A DNA stretch of 64,000 nucleotides from Streptomyces griseoloalbus (GTDB lineage: Bacteria > Actinomycetota > Actinomycetes > Streptomycetales > Streptomycetaceae). Each line of letters starts with the position of its first letter. Position 1 is the first letter of the stretch. Positions 17,084 to 25,088 of this stretch are shown one piece after another. The notes below the pieces were generated by a model that did not search any database, was not told the origin of the DNA, and saw nothing but the letters and a program-made list of their open reading frames with translations. A program made the translations under genes and the position numbers. The stretch covers positions 62,001 through 126,000 of the forward strand of contig BMUD01000002.1 of NCBI GenBank assembly GCA_014650015.1, given 5' to 3'.

Positions 17084-17911
17084 ATGGAACGCGCCGCCGA
17101 CGTGCCCGGGAGTTCCGCCCGGTCCGCGGATCAGGACCGGGTGAATGACTACGACAGGTTCGCCGAGGCGTATGCGGCGGAGAACGAGAACAACCTCGTG
17201 AACGCGTACTACGAGCGGCCCGCGATGCTGGCCCTCGCCGGGGACGTGACCGGCCGTCGGATCCTGGACGCCGGCTGCGGCTCGGGCCCCCTGTCCGCCG
17301 CACTGCGCGACCGCGGTGCCGTCGTCACCGGCATCGACGCCAGCGCCGGGATGCTGGCGCTGGCCAGGCGGCGGCTCGGTGACGACGTGGCCCTGCACGT
17401 GGTCGACCTGAGCGGCCCTCTGCCGTTCGACGACGGTGCGTTCGACGACGTGGTCGCGTCGCTGGTCCTGCACTACCTGGAGGACTGGGGGCCGACACTG
17501 GCCGAGTTGCGGCGCGTGCTCAGGCCCGGCGGCCGGCTGATCGCGTCGGTGGACCACCCGTTCGTGGCCTACACGTTCCAGGATCCCCGGCCCGACTACT
17601 TCGCGACCACCAGCTATGCCTTCGAATGGACGTTCGGCGGGCAGTCCGTCCCGATGAGGTTGTGGCGCAAGCCGTTGCACGCGATGACCGATGCCTTCAC
17701 CACCGCCGGCTTCCGCCTTTCCGTCATCGGCGAGCCGCAGCCCGACCCGGCCGCCCGTGAACTGTTCCCCGACGGCTTCCACGACCTTTCGACCAGAACG
17801 ACCTTCCTTTTCTTCGTCGTCGAGGTACCGCCGTCGGCGGCGGGCTCGGCCGGCCAGGGCCTGTCCGATTCCCTGGGGGCGGGTGGCTGCCGCCTCCCTT
17901 CCTCCGGGTGA
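17084..17911 (+). CDS. Class I SAM-dependent methyltransferase
   Basis: 275 residues. Motif I is ILDAGCGSGPLSAAL near residue 64, the acidic end of strand 2 is VTGIDASAGML, and post-I/II motifs include LPFDDGAFDDVVASLVLHYLED and LRPGGRLIASVDHP. These mark the UbiE/Methyltransf_11 type acting on small molecules. The C-terminal Gly/Ser/Pro-rich tail is probably disordered. It stands alone and its substrate is unknown. Confidence 0.85.
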   Translation: MERAADVPGSSARSADQDRVNDYDRFAEAYAAENENNLVNAYYERPAMLALAGDVTGRRILDAGCGSGPLSAALRDRGAVVTGIDASAGMLALARRRLGDDVALHVVDLSGPLPFDDGAFDDVVASLVLHYLEDWGPTLAELRRVLRPGGRLIASVDHPFVAYTFQDPRPDYFATTSYAFEWTFGGQSVPMRLWRKPLHAMTDAFTTAGFRLSVIGEPQPDPAARELFPDGFHDLSTRTTFLFFVVEVPPSAAGSAGQGLSDSLGAGGCRLPSSG

Positions 17912-18020
17912 AGCCCGGTGGCGGTCCGGCGTGAGACCGCGCATGCCGGCCGCGGTGGCGGGTACGACCCCTGCCGTACGGAGCGTCGCGTAGGCGGCCG
18001 AAGAGCGAGGGGTGTCACAA

Positions 18021-18395
18021 GTGATTCGAAAGCTGCAGGCGGTCGCGCTGGACTGCGCTGATCCGGTACGGCTCGCCGAGTTCTACGCCGATCTGCTCGG
18101 TGGCCGGGTGGTCGCGAACCCGGAGGATCCCGGCTGGGTCGAGGTGCACGGGTTCGAGGGGACGCCGCTGGCCTGCCAGCGGGTGGACGGCTACCGACCG
18201 CCCGAATGGCCCGGCCAGGAGCGACCGCAGCAGATCCACCTGGACTTCGACGTGGACGACCTCGACGGAGAGGAGAAGCGGGCGCTCGCCCTCGGTGCGA
18301 CCGTGCTGGAGCGGACGGACCAGCTCCGCCCGGGGGTCAACTGGCGGATCTACGCGGACCCGGCCGGCCACCCGTTCTGCCTCTGCCTCCACTGA
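18021..18395 (+). CDS. VOC-family (glyoxalase/bleomycin-resistance-like) protein
   Basis: A protein of about 124 residues. I chose GTG 18021 because GCGAGGGG lies 8-9 nt upstream; GTG 18012 would sit almost on that site. VALDCADPVRLAEFYADLLGG is the opening beta-alpha motif, and HLDFDVDDLD followed by YADPAGHPFCLCL is the second half, including the final Glu/His-position region. Proteins of this size form VOC dimers that bind or convert small molecules. The exact reaction is not predictable. Confidence 0.8.
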   Translation: MIRKLQAVALDCADPVRLAEFYADLLGGRVVANPEDPGWVEVHGFEGTPLACQRVDGYRPPEWPGQERPQQIHLDFDVDDLDGEEKRALALGATVLERTDQLRPGVNWRIYADPAGHPFCLCLH

Positions 18396-18444
18396 GTCCA
18401 TCGGGCCCAGGTCCTGGCTCTGTCCTGGCGCTCCGTCCCCACTC

Positions 18445-18545
18445 GATGGCTGCCGACGCCTGCGCAGGACGAGCGCAGAGCAGGGCACTTCCTGGCCTTC
18501 GTCGGCATCGCCGCCACCCTCGCCCGCCACCTCCGCCCCACCGAC
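18445..18545 (+). pseudogene. Possible transposase C-terminal remnant
   Basis: In one frame (phase of 18483) this short stretch reads RRAGHFLAFVGIAATLARHLR, which resembles the final helix of IS4/IS5-type DDE transposases. There is no intact upstream catalytic region and no terminal repeats were found. Weak evidence from a single short match. Confidence 0.3.
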
Positions 18546-18601
18546 CGGGCCGGCCTGCTATTCGGTTGCCGCAGGCCGGCCCGGTCGGATAAGAAGCCTG
18601 C

Positions 18602-19144
18602 ATGTTGAAGGGCAACACGGTCGGGCTGAGGGCCCGGCACGAGGACGACATCCCGGTCCTGCGGGCGGAGCTCTACGACGACGTGGTCAACGCCTCGCGG
18701 GCCGAAAGCCGTCCGTGGCGGCCGGTCACGCCCGACTCGAAGGACCCGCGGCTCGTGGCGGACGACAACGAGCAGGGGCGCGTCCCGTTCTCCGTGGTGG
18801 AGCTGGACGGTGGCACCCTGGTCGGCAGCGCGAACCTGTGGGGCATCGACACCCACAACCGGTCCGCGCACATCGGGCTGGGGCTGCTGCCGTCCTCCCG
18901 CGGCAAGGGCTACGGCACCGACGTGGTCGCGGTGCTGTGCCACTACGGTTTCGTCGTGCGCGGCCTGCATCGGCTGCAGATCGAGACGCTGTCGGACAAC
19001 GCCGCGATGCTGCGCTCCGCCGAGCGCAACGGCTTCGTCCGCGAGGGCGTGCTGCGCTCCTCGGCCTGGGTGATGGGCGAGTTCCTGGACGAGGTGCTGC
19101 TCGGGCTCCTCGCCCAGGACTGGAAGCCGGACTCGAAGGGCTAG
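18602..19144 (+). CDS. GNAT-family N-acetyltransferase
   Basis: 180 residues. LGLLPSSRGKGYGTDVV carries the acetyl-CoA pyrophosphate loop (RGKGYG). LHRLQIETLSDNAAMLRSAERNGFVREGVLR is the conserved RimJ/RimL-type C-terminal motif in which the enzyme holds CoA. It probably acetylates an amine on a protein N-terminus or small molecule. Convergent with the HIT gene; no operon partner. Confidence 0.85.
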   Translation: MLKGNTVGLRARHEDDIPVLRAELYDDVVNASRAESRPWRPVTPDSKDPRLVADDNEQGRVPFSVVELDGGTLVGSANLWGIDTHNRSAHIGLGLLPSSRGKGYGTDVVAVLCHYGFVVRGLHRLQIETLSDNAAMLRSAERNGFVREGVLRSSAWVMGEFLDEVLLGLLAQDWKPDSKG

Positions 19145-19289
19145 ATGTGCTGTTCGCCGTCCTCGGCACCGGCGGATCGGGTCACCCGGACCGCGAGGTG
19201 ACCGACGTCGCGGTCCGCTTCGCGGCGCGGATTCCCCTCCTGCCGGTGCGACTGATCGCCGAAGGGTGCGGTTCATCGCGACTTCCCCG

Positions 19290-19835
19290 TCACGCTCGAG
19301 CGCTGAGCCCTCCCGGGGGCCGGGGGCCCGTCCGGCGCGAGCCGCCGGACAGGCCCTGGCCGAGGTCGGGTGCGCTCGTCTCCGGCGGGACGGACACCGC
19401 TTTGGCGGCGGGCCGGAGGATGCGCCGGCGGGTCCTCGCCAGTGACGCGGGGTCGGCGCGGTCCACGTGCCAGGGGCGGTGGAGGTGATCGGAGTCCCGC
19501 CGTGGGACCAGATGGACGTGCAGATGGAAGACGTCCTGCCAGCCGGCCGACCGGTTCGCCTGGAAGAGAGTCATACCGTCCGGCTCCAGGACGTCCCTCA
19601 GGACGCGGGCCATGCGGTGGACCGTACGCATGACCGCGGCGGCGTCCTCCTCGGAGACGGCCCATATGTCCGCCGCGTGGCGCCTGGGGATGACGAGGGT
19701 GTGGCCCTCCATGACCGCGGTGTTGTCGAGGAAGGCGACAGTCCGCTCGTCCTCGAAGAGGATCTCCGAGTGGAGCCGGCCGGACACGATGTCGCAGAAC
19801 ACGCACTCGGGCGCTGCCGGAGTCCCGGTCCGCAT
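19290..19835 (-). CDS. HIT-family nucleotide hydrolase/transferase
   Basis: 181 residues. CVFCDIVSGRLHSEILFEDE is the typical start (one CxxC of the zinc site). HTLVIPRRHAADIW is the central motif, and HLHVHLVPRR contains the HxHxH catalytic triad that attacks the alpha-phosphate of nucleotides. The C-terminal 50 residues are an unusual Arg/Pro-rich tail. The gene starts 1 bp after the CutC stop and appears to be the last gene of the left operon of the proposed cluster. In that setting it could act on nucleotide or nucleotide-sugar intermediates (inference). Confidence 0.8.
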   Translation of the reverse strand: MRTGTPAAPECVFCDIVSGRLHSEILFEDERTVAFLDNTAVMEGHTLVIPRRHAADIWAVSEEDAAAVMRTVHRMARVLRDVLEPDGMTLFQANRSAGWQDVFHLHVHLVPRRDSDHLHRPWHVDRADPASLARTRRRILRPAAKAVSVPPETSAPDLGQGLSGGSRRTGPRPPGGLSARA

Positions 19836-19836
19836 G

Positions 19837-20541
19837 TCAGCCGGCCCTCTTCGAGCCGGTGTCGACGTGGTGCAGCCCTCGGTGTACGGCGGCCGGGCCC
19901 ACCGGACTGTCCCAGCCCCGCCGCCGGACGGACGTGCCGACGTGGAAGGCCCGCACGCCCCGGGCGCGCTGGAGAGGGACGTGTTCCACCGCGAGCCCTC
20001 CGCCGGCCATGACGTTCATGGTGTAGCCGGGCTCGCCCCGGCGGTCGGCCTCGGCCGGCAGGGTGCGCAGGCCGGCCGCGACACCGGTGACGCCGCCGGC
20101 GGACAGGACGGTGTCCGGCCCGGGCAGCCCATCGAGGGCACGCCGGACCGCCGCCCGGTCTCTCGCCTGGTCCAGGGCCCGGTGGAAGGACCAGCCGCAG
20201 CCCGGGATCGAGTCGAGCACGGCGCGCACCGCGGGCAGGTCCAGAGCGCCGTCCGGTGTGAGGAAGCCGAGGACGAACGCACCAGCGCCCGCCCGGCGCA
20301 GCACGGCGGCGGTGGCGCACAGCTCGTCCAGGTCGGCGACCTGGGAGCCGCCCTCGTCGCGCACCATCACGCGTACCGGAACGGGGACCGCCTCCCTGGT
20401 GCGGACGAATTCCGAGGGCGAGGGCGACATGCCGTCGGCTTCCATGTCGGAGGCCGGCTCCAGCCGGTCGGCGCCGCCCTCCACCGCCGCGACGGCCTCC
20501 TCGGCGGAGGTGACGACCACTTCCCGGACGGCTTCGCTCAT
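19837..20541 (-). CDS. cutC: CutC-family TIM-barrel protein
   Basis: 234 residues, as in other CutC proteins. The N-terminus EVVVTSAEEAVAAVEGGADRLE, the core VRVMVRDEGG, then WSFHRALDQ and SAGGVTG are the family's barrel motifs. CutC was named for copper tolerance in E. coli but its true reaction is unsettled. GGAGGTG precedes ATG 20541, and the HAD stop is only 3 bp upstream, so it is co-transcribed. Its presence inside an operon of nucleotide and amine chemistry is a hint about its real role. Confidence 0.85.
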   Translation of the reverse strand: MSEAVREVVVTSAEEAVAAVEGGADRLEPASDMEADGMSPSPSEFVRTREAVPVPVRVMVRDEGGSQVADLDELCATAAVLRRAGAGAFVLGFLTPDGALDLPAVRAVLDSIPGCGWSFHRALDQARDRAAVRRALDGLPGPDTVLSAGGVTGVAAGLRTLPAEADRRGEPGYTMNVMAGGGLAVEHVPLQRARGVRAFHVGTSVRRRGWDSPVGPAAVHRGLHHVDTGSKRAG

Positions 20542-20544
20542 GGT

Positions 20545-21213
20545 TCACACCTCCGACCGCGTCGCCGCGATCACGGAGGGGGTCGGGGGTGGCCAGGTCA
20601 TGTCGGTGAGGTCGGGGACGATGAGGTCGGCCGCGGCCAGCGCCGCCGTCGACTGGGTGGAGGTGATCGCCACGCAGTCGGCGCCGGCGCGCTTGGCCGC
20701 CGTCACCCCGGCGGGGGCGTCCTCGAACACCACGACGGTGGAGGGCTCCACCCCCAGGACCGCACAGCACGCGAGACACCCCTGCGGATCCGGTTTCCCC
20801 CGGGTCACGTCGTCGGACGTGACCAGAGTGTCGAAGAGGTCCAGCGCGCCGACCGCGCCGAGTTCGTGCCGGGCGTAGTCCCGGGTGCCGGAGGTGACCA
20901 GTCCGAGCGGCACGCCGGATTCGCGCAGCCGGTTCAGCAGTTCCAGGGCGCCGGGCACCGGCCTGACGGGGGGCATGTCCGGCAGGGTCGTGTAACCCTG
21001 GGCCTCGGCGAGGAGTTCCTCCACGGTGTGCCCGGGAAACCGGCCGGCGTGATCGATCAGCGCCTCTCTCGGGGGCCGTCCGGCGAAGCCCATGATGGTG
21101 GCCTCGTCGTAGGGGACCCCGTGGTGGCGGAAGAGCCGCGACCACGCCTCACGGCTGCGGGGCTCCGTGTCGATCAGGGTGCCGTCGAGGTCGAACAGCG
21201 CGGCGGTGTACAT
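20545..21213 (-). CDS. HAD-superfamily phosphatase (beta-phosphoglucomutase-like)
   Basis: 222 residues from ATG 21213 with AAGGAA upstream; a longer frame to 21366 is not used. FDLDGTLIDTEP near residue 6 is motif I with the nucleophilic Asp. VTSGTRDYA is motif II, GKPDPQG motif III (Lys), and VVVFEDAPAG motif IV. The cap region lies between residues 15 and 80. The gene follows the GT4 gene by 37 bp, and a glycosyltransferase plus sugar-phosphate phosphatase is a common pairing (inference for this locus). Confidence 0.85.
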   Translation of the reverse strand: MYTAALFDLDGTLIDTEPRSREAWSRLFRHHGVPYDEATIMGFAGRPPREALIDHAGRFPGHTVEELLAEAQGYTTLPDMPPVRPVPGALELLNRLRESGVPLGLVTSGTRDYARHELGAVGALDLFDTLVTSDDVTRGKPDPQGCLACCAVLGVEPSTVVVFEDAPAGVTAAKRAGADCVAITSTQSTAALAAADLIVPDLTDMTWPPPTPSVIAATRSEV

Positions 21214-21250
21214 GTCGTGTTCCTTCGGAGGTAGAGGGCAGGATCCGGTC

Positions 21251-22351
21251 TCACCGCAACCGGGAGGAGAGGGCGGCCAGTTCTCGTGCGGTCCTGGAGA
21301 GCGGGAAACGTGCCGCGTTGCGGAATCCGGAGCGACGGAGTTCGTCCAGCGCGTCCCGGTCGTCACGCAGTCCGGTCAGCTCGGCCAGGGCCCGCCGCGG
21401 ATCGGCGAGGAGGTCGAGGGGCAGGGCCGAGTCGCCCAGCGCGTCCCTCAGCCCGGGCACCGGCTGGTAGGCCACCGGAAGCCCGCATGCCTGGGCCTCC
21501 ACGGCCACCAGGCCGAAGGCCTCGAGCTTCGCGGAGGGCATCACCAGCAGATCGTGCTCGGCGAAGGCCGCCCACAGTTCCTCGCGCGTCAGCCAGCCGA
21601 GATGGCGCACCTCCGACAGGTCCCGCACGGCGGACAGACCGCGGAACTCGGCCACCGGCGACGCCATCGAGAGCCGAAGCCCCGGTACGCCGGAGAGGGC
21701 GGCGACCAGTTCGGCGGCTCCCTTCTCCGCGGTGAGGCGGCCGGCGTACAGCACGCGCAGCTCCGCGTCGTCCCGGCGTGCGCGCGCGGGCGGCTGGGCC
21801 AGCAGCGTGTCGGGGACGCCCCAGGGGATGTGGACGATGCGGTCGCTCTCGACCGGTGCCAGGTGCCGCAGTTGGTCGGCCATCCCGATGGTCGGTACGA
21901 CCAGGGAGCGGGCGGCCGCCACCGCTTCACGCAGCACCTCGCCCTGGGTCGGGTACTCCCCGGCGAAGAGCAGATCCGTGCCGTGCACCAGTCCGACGGC
22001 GGGCAGCTTCGGATAGCCCCGCAGCAGCGCCGGTGTGGCCCCGAACGCCAGGTGCTGGAGATGGACGACGTCCTGCTCGTGGTGGGGAAAGCGCGCGGTG
22101 ACCGCGTCCGTGAGCCGGTCGACGTAGTCCCAGAAGCCCTCGCCGCTCAGCTGCTTGCCCGGTACGTCCAGGAGGGCGGGGAGCCGGGTGCCGCCCGCGG
22201 TGAGTGGCGGCGGGCCGTCGGGGACGAGCATGAACGCGTCGGCCGCCAGCGGACCCGAAGAGTCGAGGTACAGGTCCTTGAGCAGCTCGACGCTGCCGCC
22301 CGGGCTGCCCCACGGAAGGTCGAGCCCCGTCAGCACGCGCACCGCGCTCAC
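21251..22351 (-). CDS. Family 4 glycosyltransferase (GT-B fold)
   Basis: 366 residues from GTG 22351, which overlaps the TGA of the upstream gene (GTGA at 22348-22351); a longer frame is a shadow. GSPGGSVELL is the N-terminal glycine loop. VLYAGRLTAEKGAAELVAAL begins the donor-binding domain, and SAKLEAFGLVAVEAQACG carries the GT4 E-x7-E signature. It transfers a sugar from a nucleotide donor with retention. Being translationally coupled to two dCTP-deaminase-like genes and an N-oxygenase, it probably glycosylates a cluster intermediate. Confidence 0.85.
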   Translation of the reverse strand: MSAVRVLTGLDLPWGSPGGSVELLKDLYLDSSGPLAADAFMLVPDGPPPLTAGGTRLPALLDVPGKQLSGEGFWDYVDRLTDAVTARFPHHEQDVVHLQHLAFGATPALLRGYPKLPAVGLVHGTDLLFAGEYPTQGEVLREAVAAARSLVVPTIGMADQLRHLAPVESDRIVHIPWGVPDTLLAQPPARARRDDAELRVLYAGRLTAEKGAAELVAALSGVPGLRLSMASPVAEFRGLSAVRDLSEVRHLGWLTREELWAAFAEHDLLVMPSAKLEAFGLVAVEAQACGLPVAYQPVPGLRDALGDSALPLDLLADPRRALAELTGLRDDRDALDELRRSGFRNAARFPLSRTARELAALSSRLR

Positions 22352-22875
22352 CGCAGTTCCTCGTACAGCCGCGATATGTCGATCCCGCTGGTCCGCGTGT
22401 ATTTGCGGCCCATGTTCTGGTAGCTGGACACCTTTCCCGCGGCGACCAGGAAGACGATCTTCCCGAAGGGCATGAGCGGGTAGACCCGGACGGGGCGAGC
22501 CACGCGGATCTCCAGGGTCCAGTGGATGGCGTGGCCGACGTGCCCGAGCGGAGCGGACACATGGACCCAGATCCCCAGCGCGCCGAGGCTGCGGTCGCCG
22601 TTGATCATCTGGGCGTAGTGCTCGGAGTGGGTGCGCTCGTGCGTGACACCGAGGTACAGCTGTCCGGGCCGCAGCACCATGCCCTCGACAGGAATGACGT
22701 GCTCGGTGACGCGGGTCGCCGCCGCGGCGTCCAGTTCGTCGCCCTCGCACACCCGGATGCGGTCCCCCAGGCGCCAGTCGTAGGCGTTCGGTGAGATCCG
22801 GTCGGCGTCGAAGGGCTCGATCACGATGTCGCCGCGCTCGACGGCGGCGGCGATGGCTCGACCGGTGAGGATCAT
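22348..22875 (-). CDS. dCTP deaminase-like paralogue 2 (keeps Glu, lost Ser/Arg)
   Basis: 175 residues, collinear without gaps with its upstream neighbour over the core. The dUTPase-like jelly-roll family is clear (MILTG start, SPNAYDWRLGD, LRPGQLYLG, VHVSAPLGHVG). Compared with E. coli Dcd (recalled sequence), the GRSSLAR loop is changed: here it reads GDRSLGA, so catalytic Ser111 is Arg (residue 95) and Arg115 is Ala (residue 99). The general base Glu138 is kept (Glu122, in WTLEI). The ATG overlaps the stop of paralogue 1 (22872-22875) and its own stop overlaps the GT4 start. It could be a partner subunit rather than an independent deaminase. Confidence 0.8.
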   Translation of the reverse strand: MILTGRAIAAAVERGDIVIEPFDADRISPNAYDWRLGDRIRVCEGDELDAAAATRVTEHVIPVEGMVLRPGQLYLGVTHERTHSEHYAQMINGDRSLGALGIWVHVSAPLGHVGHAIHWTLEIRVARPVRVYPLMPFGKIVFLVAAGKVSSYQNMGRKYTRTSGIDISRLYEELR

Positions 22876-23402
22876 GTGGTGGGCACCGCCACGTCCTTGT
22901 AGTAGCGGGATTCCTGCGGGCCTTTGGACGCCTGGTACTTGCCCTGGTAGAGGTCGACCTCACCGAGCGACACGAAGAACATGACCTGCCCGATCTTCAT
23001 CCCGGGATACACCCGCAGCGGCCGGACCGGGGACAGCATCAGCGTCCACTGGCCGTGGAAGCCGATGTCGCCGATGGGCGCCGTGATCTCCACGAACAGT
23101 CCGAGGCGCCCGACCGAGGAGCGTCCGAAGAGCAGCGGTACGTAGAGGTCGGAGCCGACCTGCTCCACGGTGTGCCCGAGGTAGAGCTGGTCGGGCCGGA
23201 GGACGTAGCCGTCCTCGCCGATGGTGATCTCGCGGGTGGCGTTGGGGTGGTAGGGGTCGATGACGTCCTCGGTGTACGTCAGCAGCTTGTCCCCCAGGCA
23301 GACGTTGTAGCTGTTGGGGTTCACCTGGACCGGGTCGAAGGGGGTGATGACGATGCGACCGTCGCTCGCGGCCTCGGTGATCTCGGGACCGGTGAGGATC
23401 AT
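22872..23402 (-). CDS. dCTP deaminase-like paralogue 1 (keeps Ser/Arg, lost Glu)
   Basis: 176 residues from ATG 23402, overlapping the stop of the AurF-like gene. Family motifs: MILTG start, NPNSYNVCLGDKL, LRPDQLYLGHTVE, then GRSSVGRLGLF (residues 93-103), which keeps the Arg-Ser-Ser and Arg equivalents of E. coli Dcd 110-115. At the position of the catalytic Glu138, however, it has Met122 (WTLML). Housekeeping Dcd proteins keep this Glu as the base that activates water. With paralogue 2 it forms a pair with reciprocal losses. Known Dcd and dUTPase trimers have active sites at subunit interfaces, so a heterotrimer is plausible (inference). Confidence 0.8.
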   Translation of the reverse strand: MILTGPEITEAASDGRIVITPFDPVQVNPNSYNVCLGDKLLTYTEDVIDPYHPNATREITIGEDGYVLRPDQLYLGHTVEQVGSDLYVPLLFGRSSVGRLGLFVEITAPIGDIGFHGQWTLMLSPVRPLRVYPGMKIGQVMFFVSLGEVDLYQGKYQASKGPQESRYYKDVAVPTT

Positions 23403-24376
23403 GCGGTCCTCCCCGTGGCGCCGCTCGCCGCGGACCCCTCGAAGTCGAAGTCCACCCGGTTCTCGACACCGAGTTCCCGCAGCATGCGCAGGATGCCCGT
23501 GAAGTCGGTGACGAGCAGCTCCGCGTGCTGTCCGCCACGGGAGTCCTCGATGATGTCCCGGGCCTTCGGGATCCCGGCGAACCGAAGGACCTTCAGCCAC
23601 CAGTCGAAGTCCTCGGCGCAGAACGCCTTGATGCCGGCGGGCAGGGACGCCACGAAGAAGTCCTGCTGCCGCCGGCTCAGGTTGACGAAGACGTCCTTCA
23701 TCACCTCGATCATGACCGGGCCGTGGGCCGACTCGTCGCGGGCGTGCAGCCGGGCGATCGTCGCGTGCAGCGGCTGCACGGTCGTGTCACGGGCCATCAG
23801 GTCGAGGAAGGCGTTGACGCTGACCTCTCCGACCGTGGTCCACAGCAGGTAGAGCAGGTCCGCCTCCCAGCGCTCGCCGGCTGCCTCCTGCGCCTCGTAC
23901 AACAGGCGGTTGGTCACCGGGTGGCCGCAGTCGGGTTCGGCGGTGATCCCCCTGGCGTCCCGGGTGCGCTGCATGCCCAGCATGTGCATGTAGGTGTGCC
24001 ACACCTCGTCGATGTGGGACTGCCGTACGATCTCCTTGACCTCGAAGCGGTCCACACCGGGGTAGACGGCGTGCCCGAGCTTCTCGAAGGTGGGGTTGAC
24101 GACGAACTCCTCGGCGGCCACGACGCGTTCGTTGTAGGCGAGCCAGCCCAGGGTGTTCACCGTGCGCCGCTTGCCCTCCGGGGCGTCGCGGAAGTCGGGG
24201 TGCTCACCGAAGGGCATCAGGGCGACCGGGTAGTCGAGCAGTTCGGGGTCGTACTCCTGAGGTCCGGTGACCTCGTCCATGTCGGTGCGGACCGTGGCCC
24301 GCCTGGGCCAGGCCGCCGCGAGCCGTCGCAGCGTACTGGGACCGACAGGGTCCGTGGCTTCCTCGATGGTGACCAA
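23399..24376 (-). CDS. AurF-type di-iron N-oxygenase
   Basis: 325 residues from TTG 24376, chosen because GGAGG lies about 10 nt upstream and the N-terminal sequence TLRRLAAAWPRRATVR resembles AurF. All seven expected iron ligands appear: Glu in VAAEEF (89/90), EVWH (124, 127), Glu in TTVGEVSV (184), and HARDESAH (211, 215, 218; the HxxxExxH pattern). AurF oxidises p-aminobenzoate to p-nitrobenzoate through the hydroxylamine; related enzymes make hydroxylamines and azoxy precursors. It is the first gene of the left operon. The amine substrate is unknown; the aldehyde-amination genes of the same cluster could supply one. Confidence 0.85.
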   Translation of the reverse strand: MVTIEEATDPVGPSTLRRLAAAWPRRATVRTDMDEVTGPQEYDPELLDYPVALMPFGEHPDFRDAPEGKRRTVNTLGWLAYNERVVAAEEFVVNPTFEKLGHAVYPGVDRFEVKEIVRQSHIDEVWHTYMHMLGMQRTRDARGITAEPDCGHPVTNRLLYEAQEAAGERWEADLLYLLWTTVGEVSVNAFLDLMARDTTVQPLHATIARLHARDESAHGPVMIEVMKDVFVNLSRRQQDFFVASLPAGIKAFCAEDFDWWLKVLRFAGIPKARDIIEDSRGGQHAELLVTDFTGILRMLRELGVENRVDFDFEGSAASGATGRTA

Positions 24377-24654
24377 CTCTCCGCTTCCTCCGTGTCGTTG
24401 GCGCGTCGCTCGGTCGGTTCGGGCGGCGGTGCGGGCTCGACGGCCCGGTGGTCGCCGGGGCCGAGCGGAGCGCCGATGTCGGTTCAGCTCCGGACCGGCG
24501 GCCCGGAGGAGTTCGCAACGGTCCCCCCACGGTGCTTCGGCCGGCGGGCCGTCAGTCCTTTGCCCGGTACTTCGCCAGGTCGCCGATCGGTGCCGTGGAG
24601 GGCCGGAATCGCGCGGGTACGAGGTGGCTGACCGCAGATCACCGCACATGAGCT

Positions 24655-24668
24655 TTGGTCTGGACCAA
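24655..24668. promoter_or_regulatory. GntR/DasR-like operator, copy A
   Basis: TTGGTC-TG-GACCAA, a perfect 6-bp inverted repeat with 2-nt spacer. The inner 12 bases differ from the DasR-responsive consensus TGGTCTAGACCA at one position. It lies 279 bp upstream of the AurF-like start. Binding by DasR or a paralogue is inference. Confidence 0.6.
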
Positions 24669-24908
24669 CGTCAACGTAACAGCGTGATATCCGGCACGGC
24701 AAGGGCAGTTCGAGTGTGCACGGGCCTCCGGCACGTCCGGTCGAAGGTGAATTCCCCGATCGCAACCGGTAATGCTGCATAAACCTCCGGGGAGTCATCA
24801 CCGTCCGTCGGCAGTTCGCATTTCTCCGGTGGTTCAACCGCCCACTCGCCACCCTGAGCCGACCGAAACGGCCGCCGTCCAGCGACTGACGCTCAGCCGT
24901 CCAGGCTG

Positions 24909-24930
24909 GTCCGACCATGTGGGGTCGGAC
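24909..24930. promoter_or_regulatory. Inverted repeat upstream of the dehydrogenase operon
   Basis: GTCCGACC (24909-24916), 6-nt spacer, GGTCGGAC (24923-24930), perfect 8-bp arms. It lies 12 bp upstream of operator copy B, so it may be a second regulator's site or a hairpin. Confidence 0.5.
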
Positions 24931-24942
24931 GCACAAGGGATA

Positions 24943-24956
24943 TTGGTCTGTACCAA
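24943..24956. promoter_or_regulatory. GntR/DasR-like operator, copy B
   Basis: TTGGT-CTGT-ACCAA. The inner 12 bases match the DasR consensus at 10 of 12 positions. It lies 132 bp upstream of the GTG start at 25089. Confidence 0.55.
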
Positions 24957-25088
24957 AGAGGCCGTCAAGGGTATTCTGCGACAGCATTCGATTCCCCACT
25001 CCCCTTCGACACAGCCAGTTCGGACAACACGCGACGGCCGTCCGAGCCGCGATGACCCCGGAAAGCCAAACCGAGCAGAAGGAAAACG

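Larger units (their letters stand above)
24377..25088. other. 712-bp divergent control region of the proposed cluster
   Basis: It separates the AurF operon (start 24376) from the dehydrogenase operon (start 25089). It is noticeably richer in A/T from about 24650 to 25080. I found no convincing gene. It holds two TTGGT-N4-ACCAA palindromes (24655-24668, 24943-24956) and one 8-bp inverted repeat (24909-24930), so regulation of both directions is likely complex. Confidence 0.7.

Noticed and set aside
24484-24999. 171-codon minus-strand frame in the divergent control region
   Set aside because: Unusual residue composition, no ribosome site and no family resemblance. It covers regulatory palindromes.
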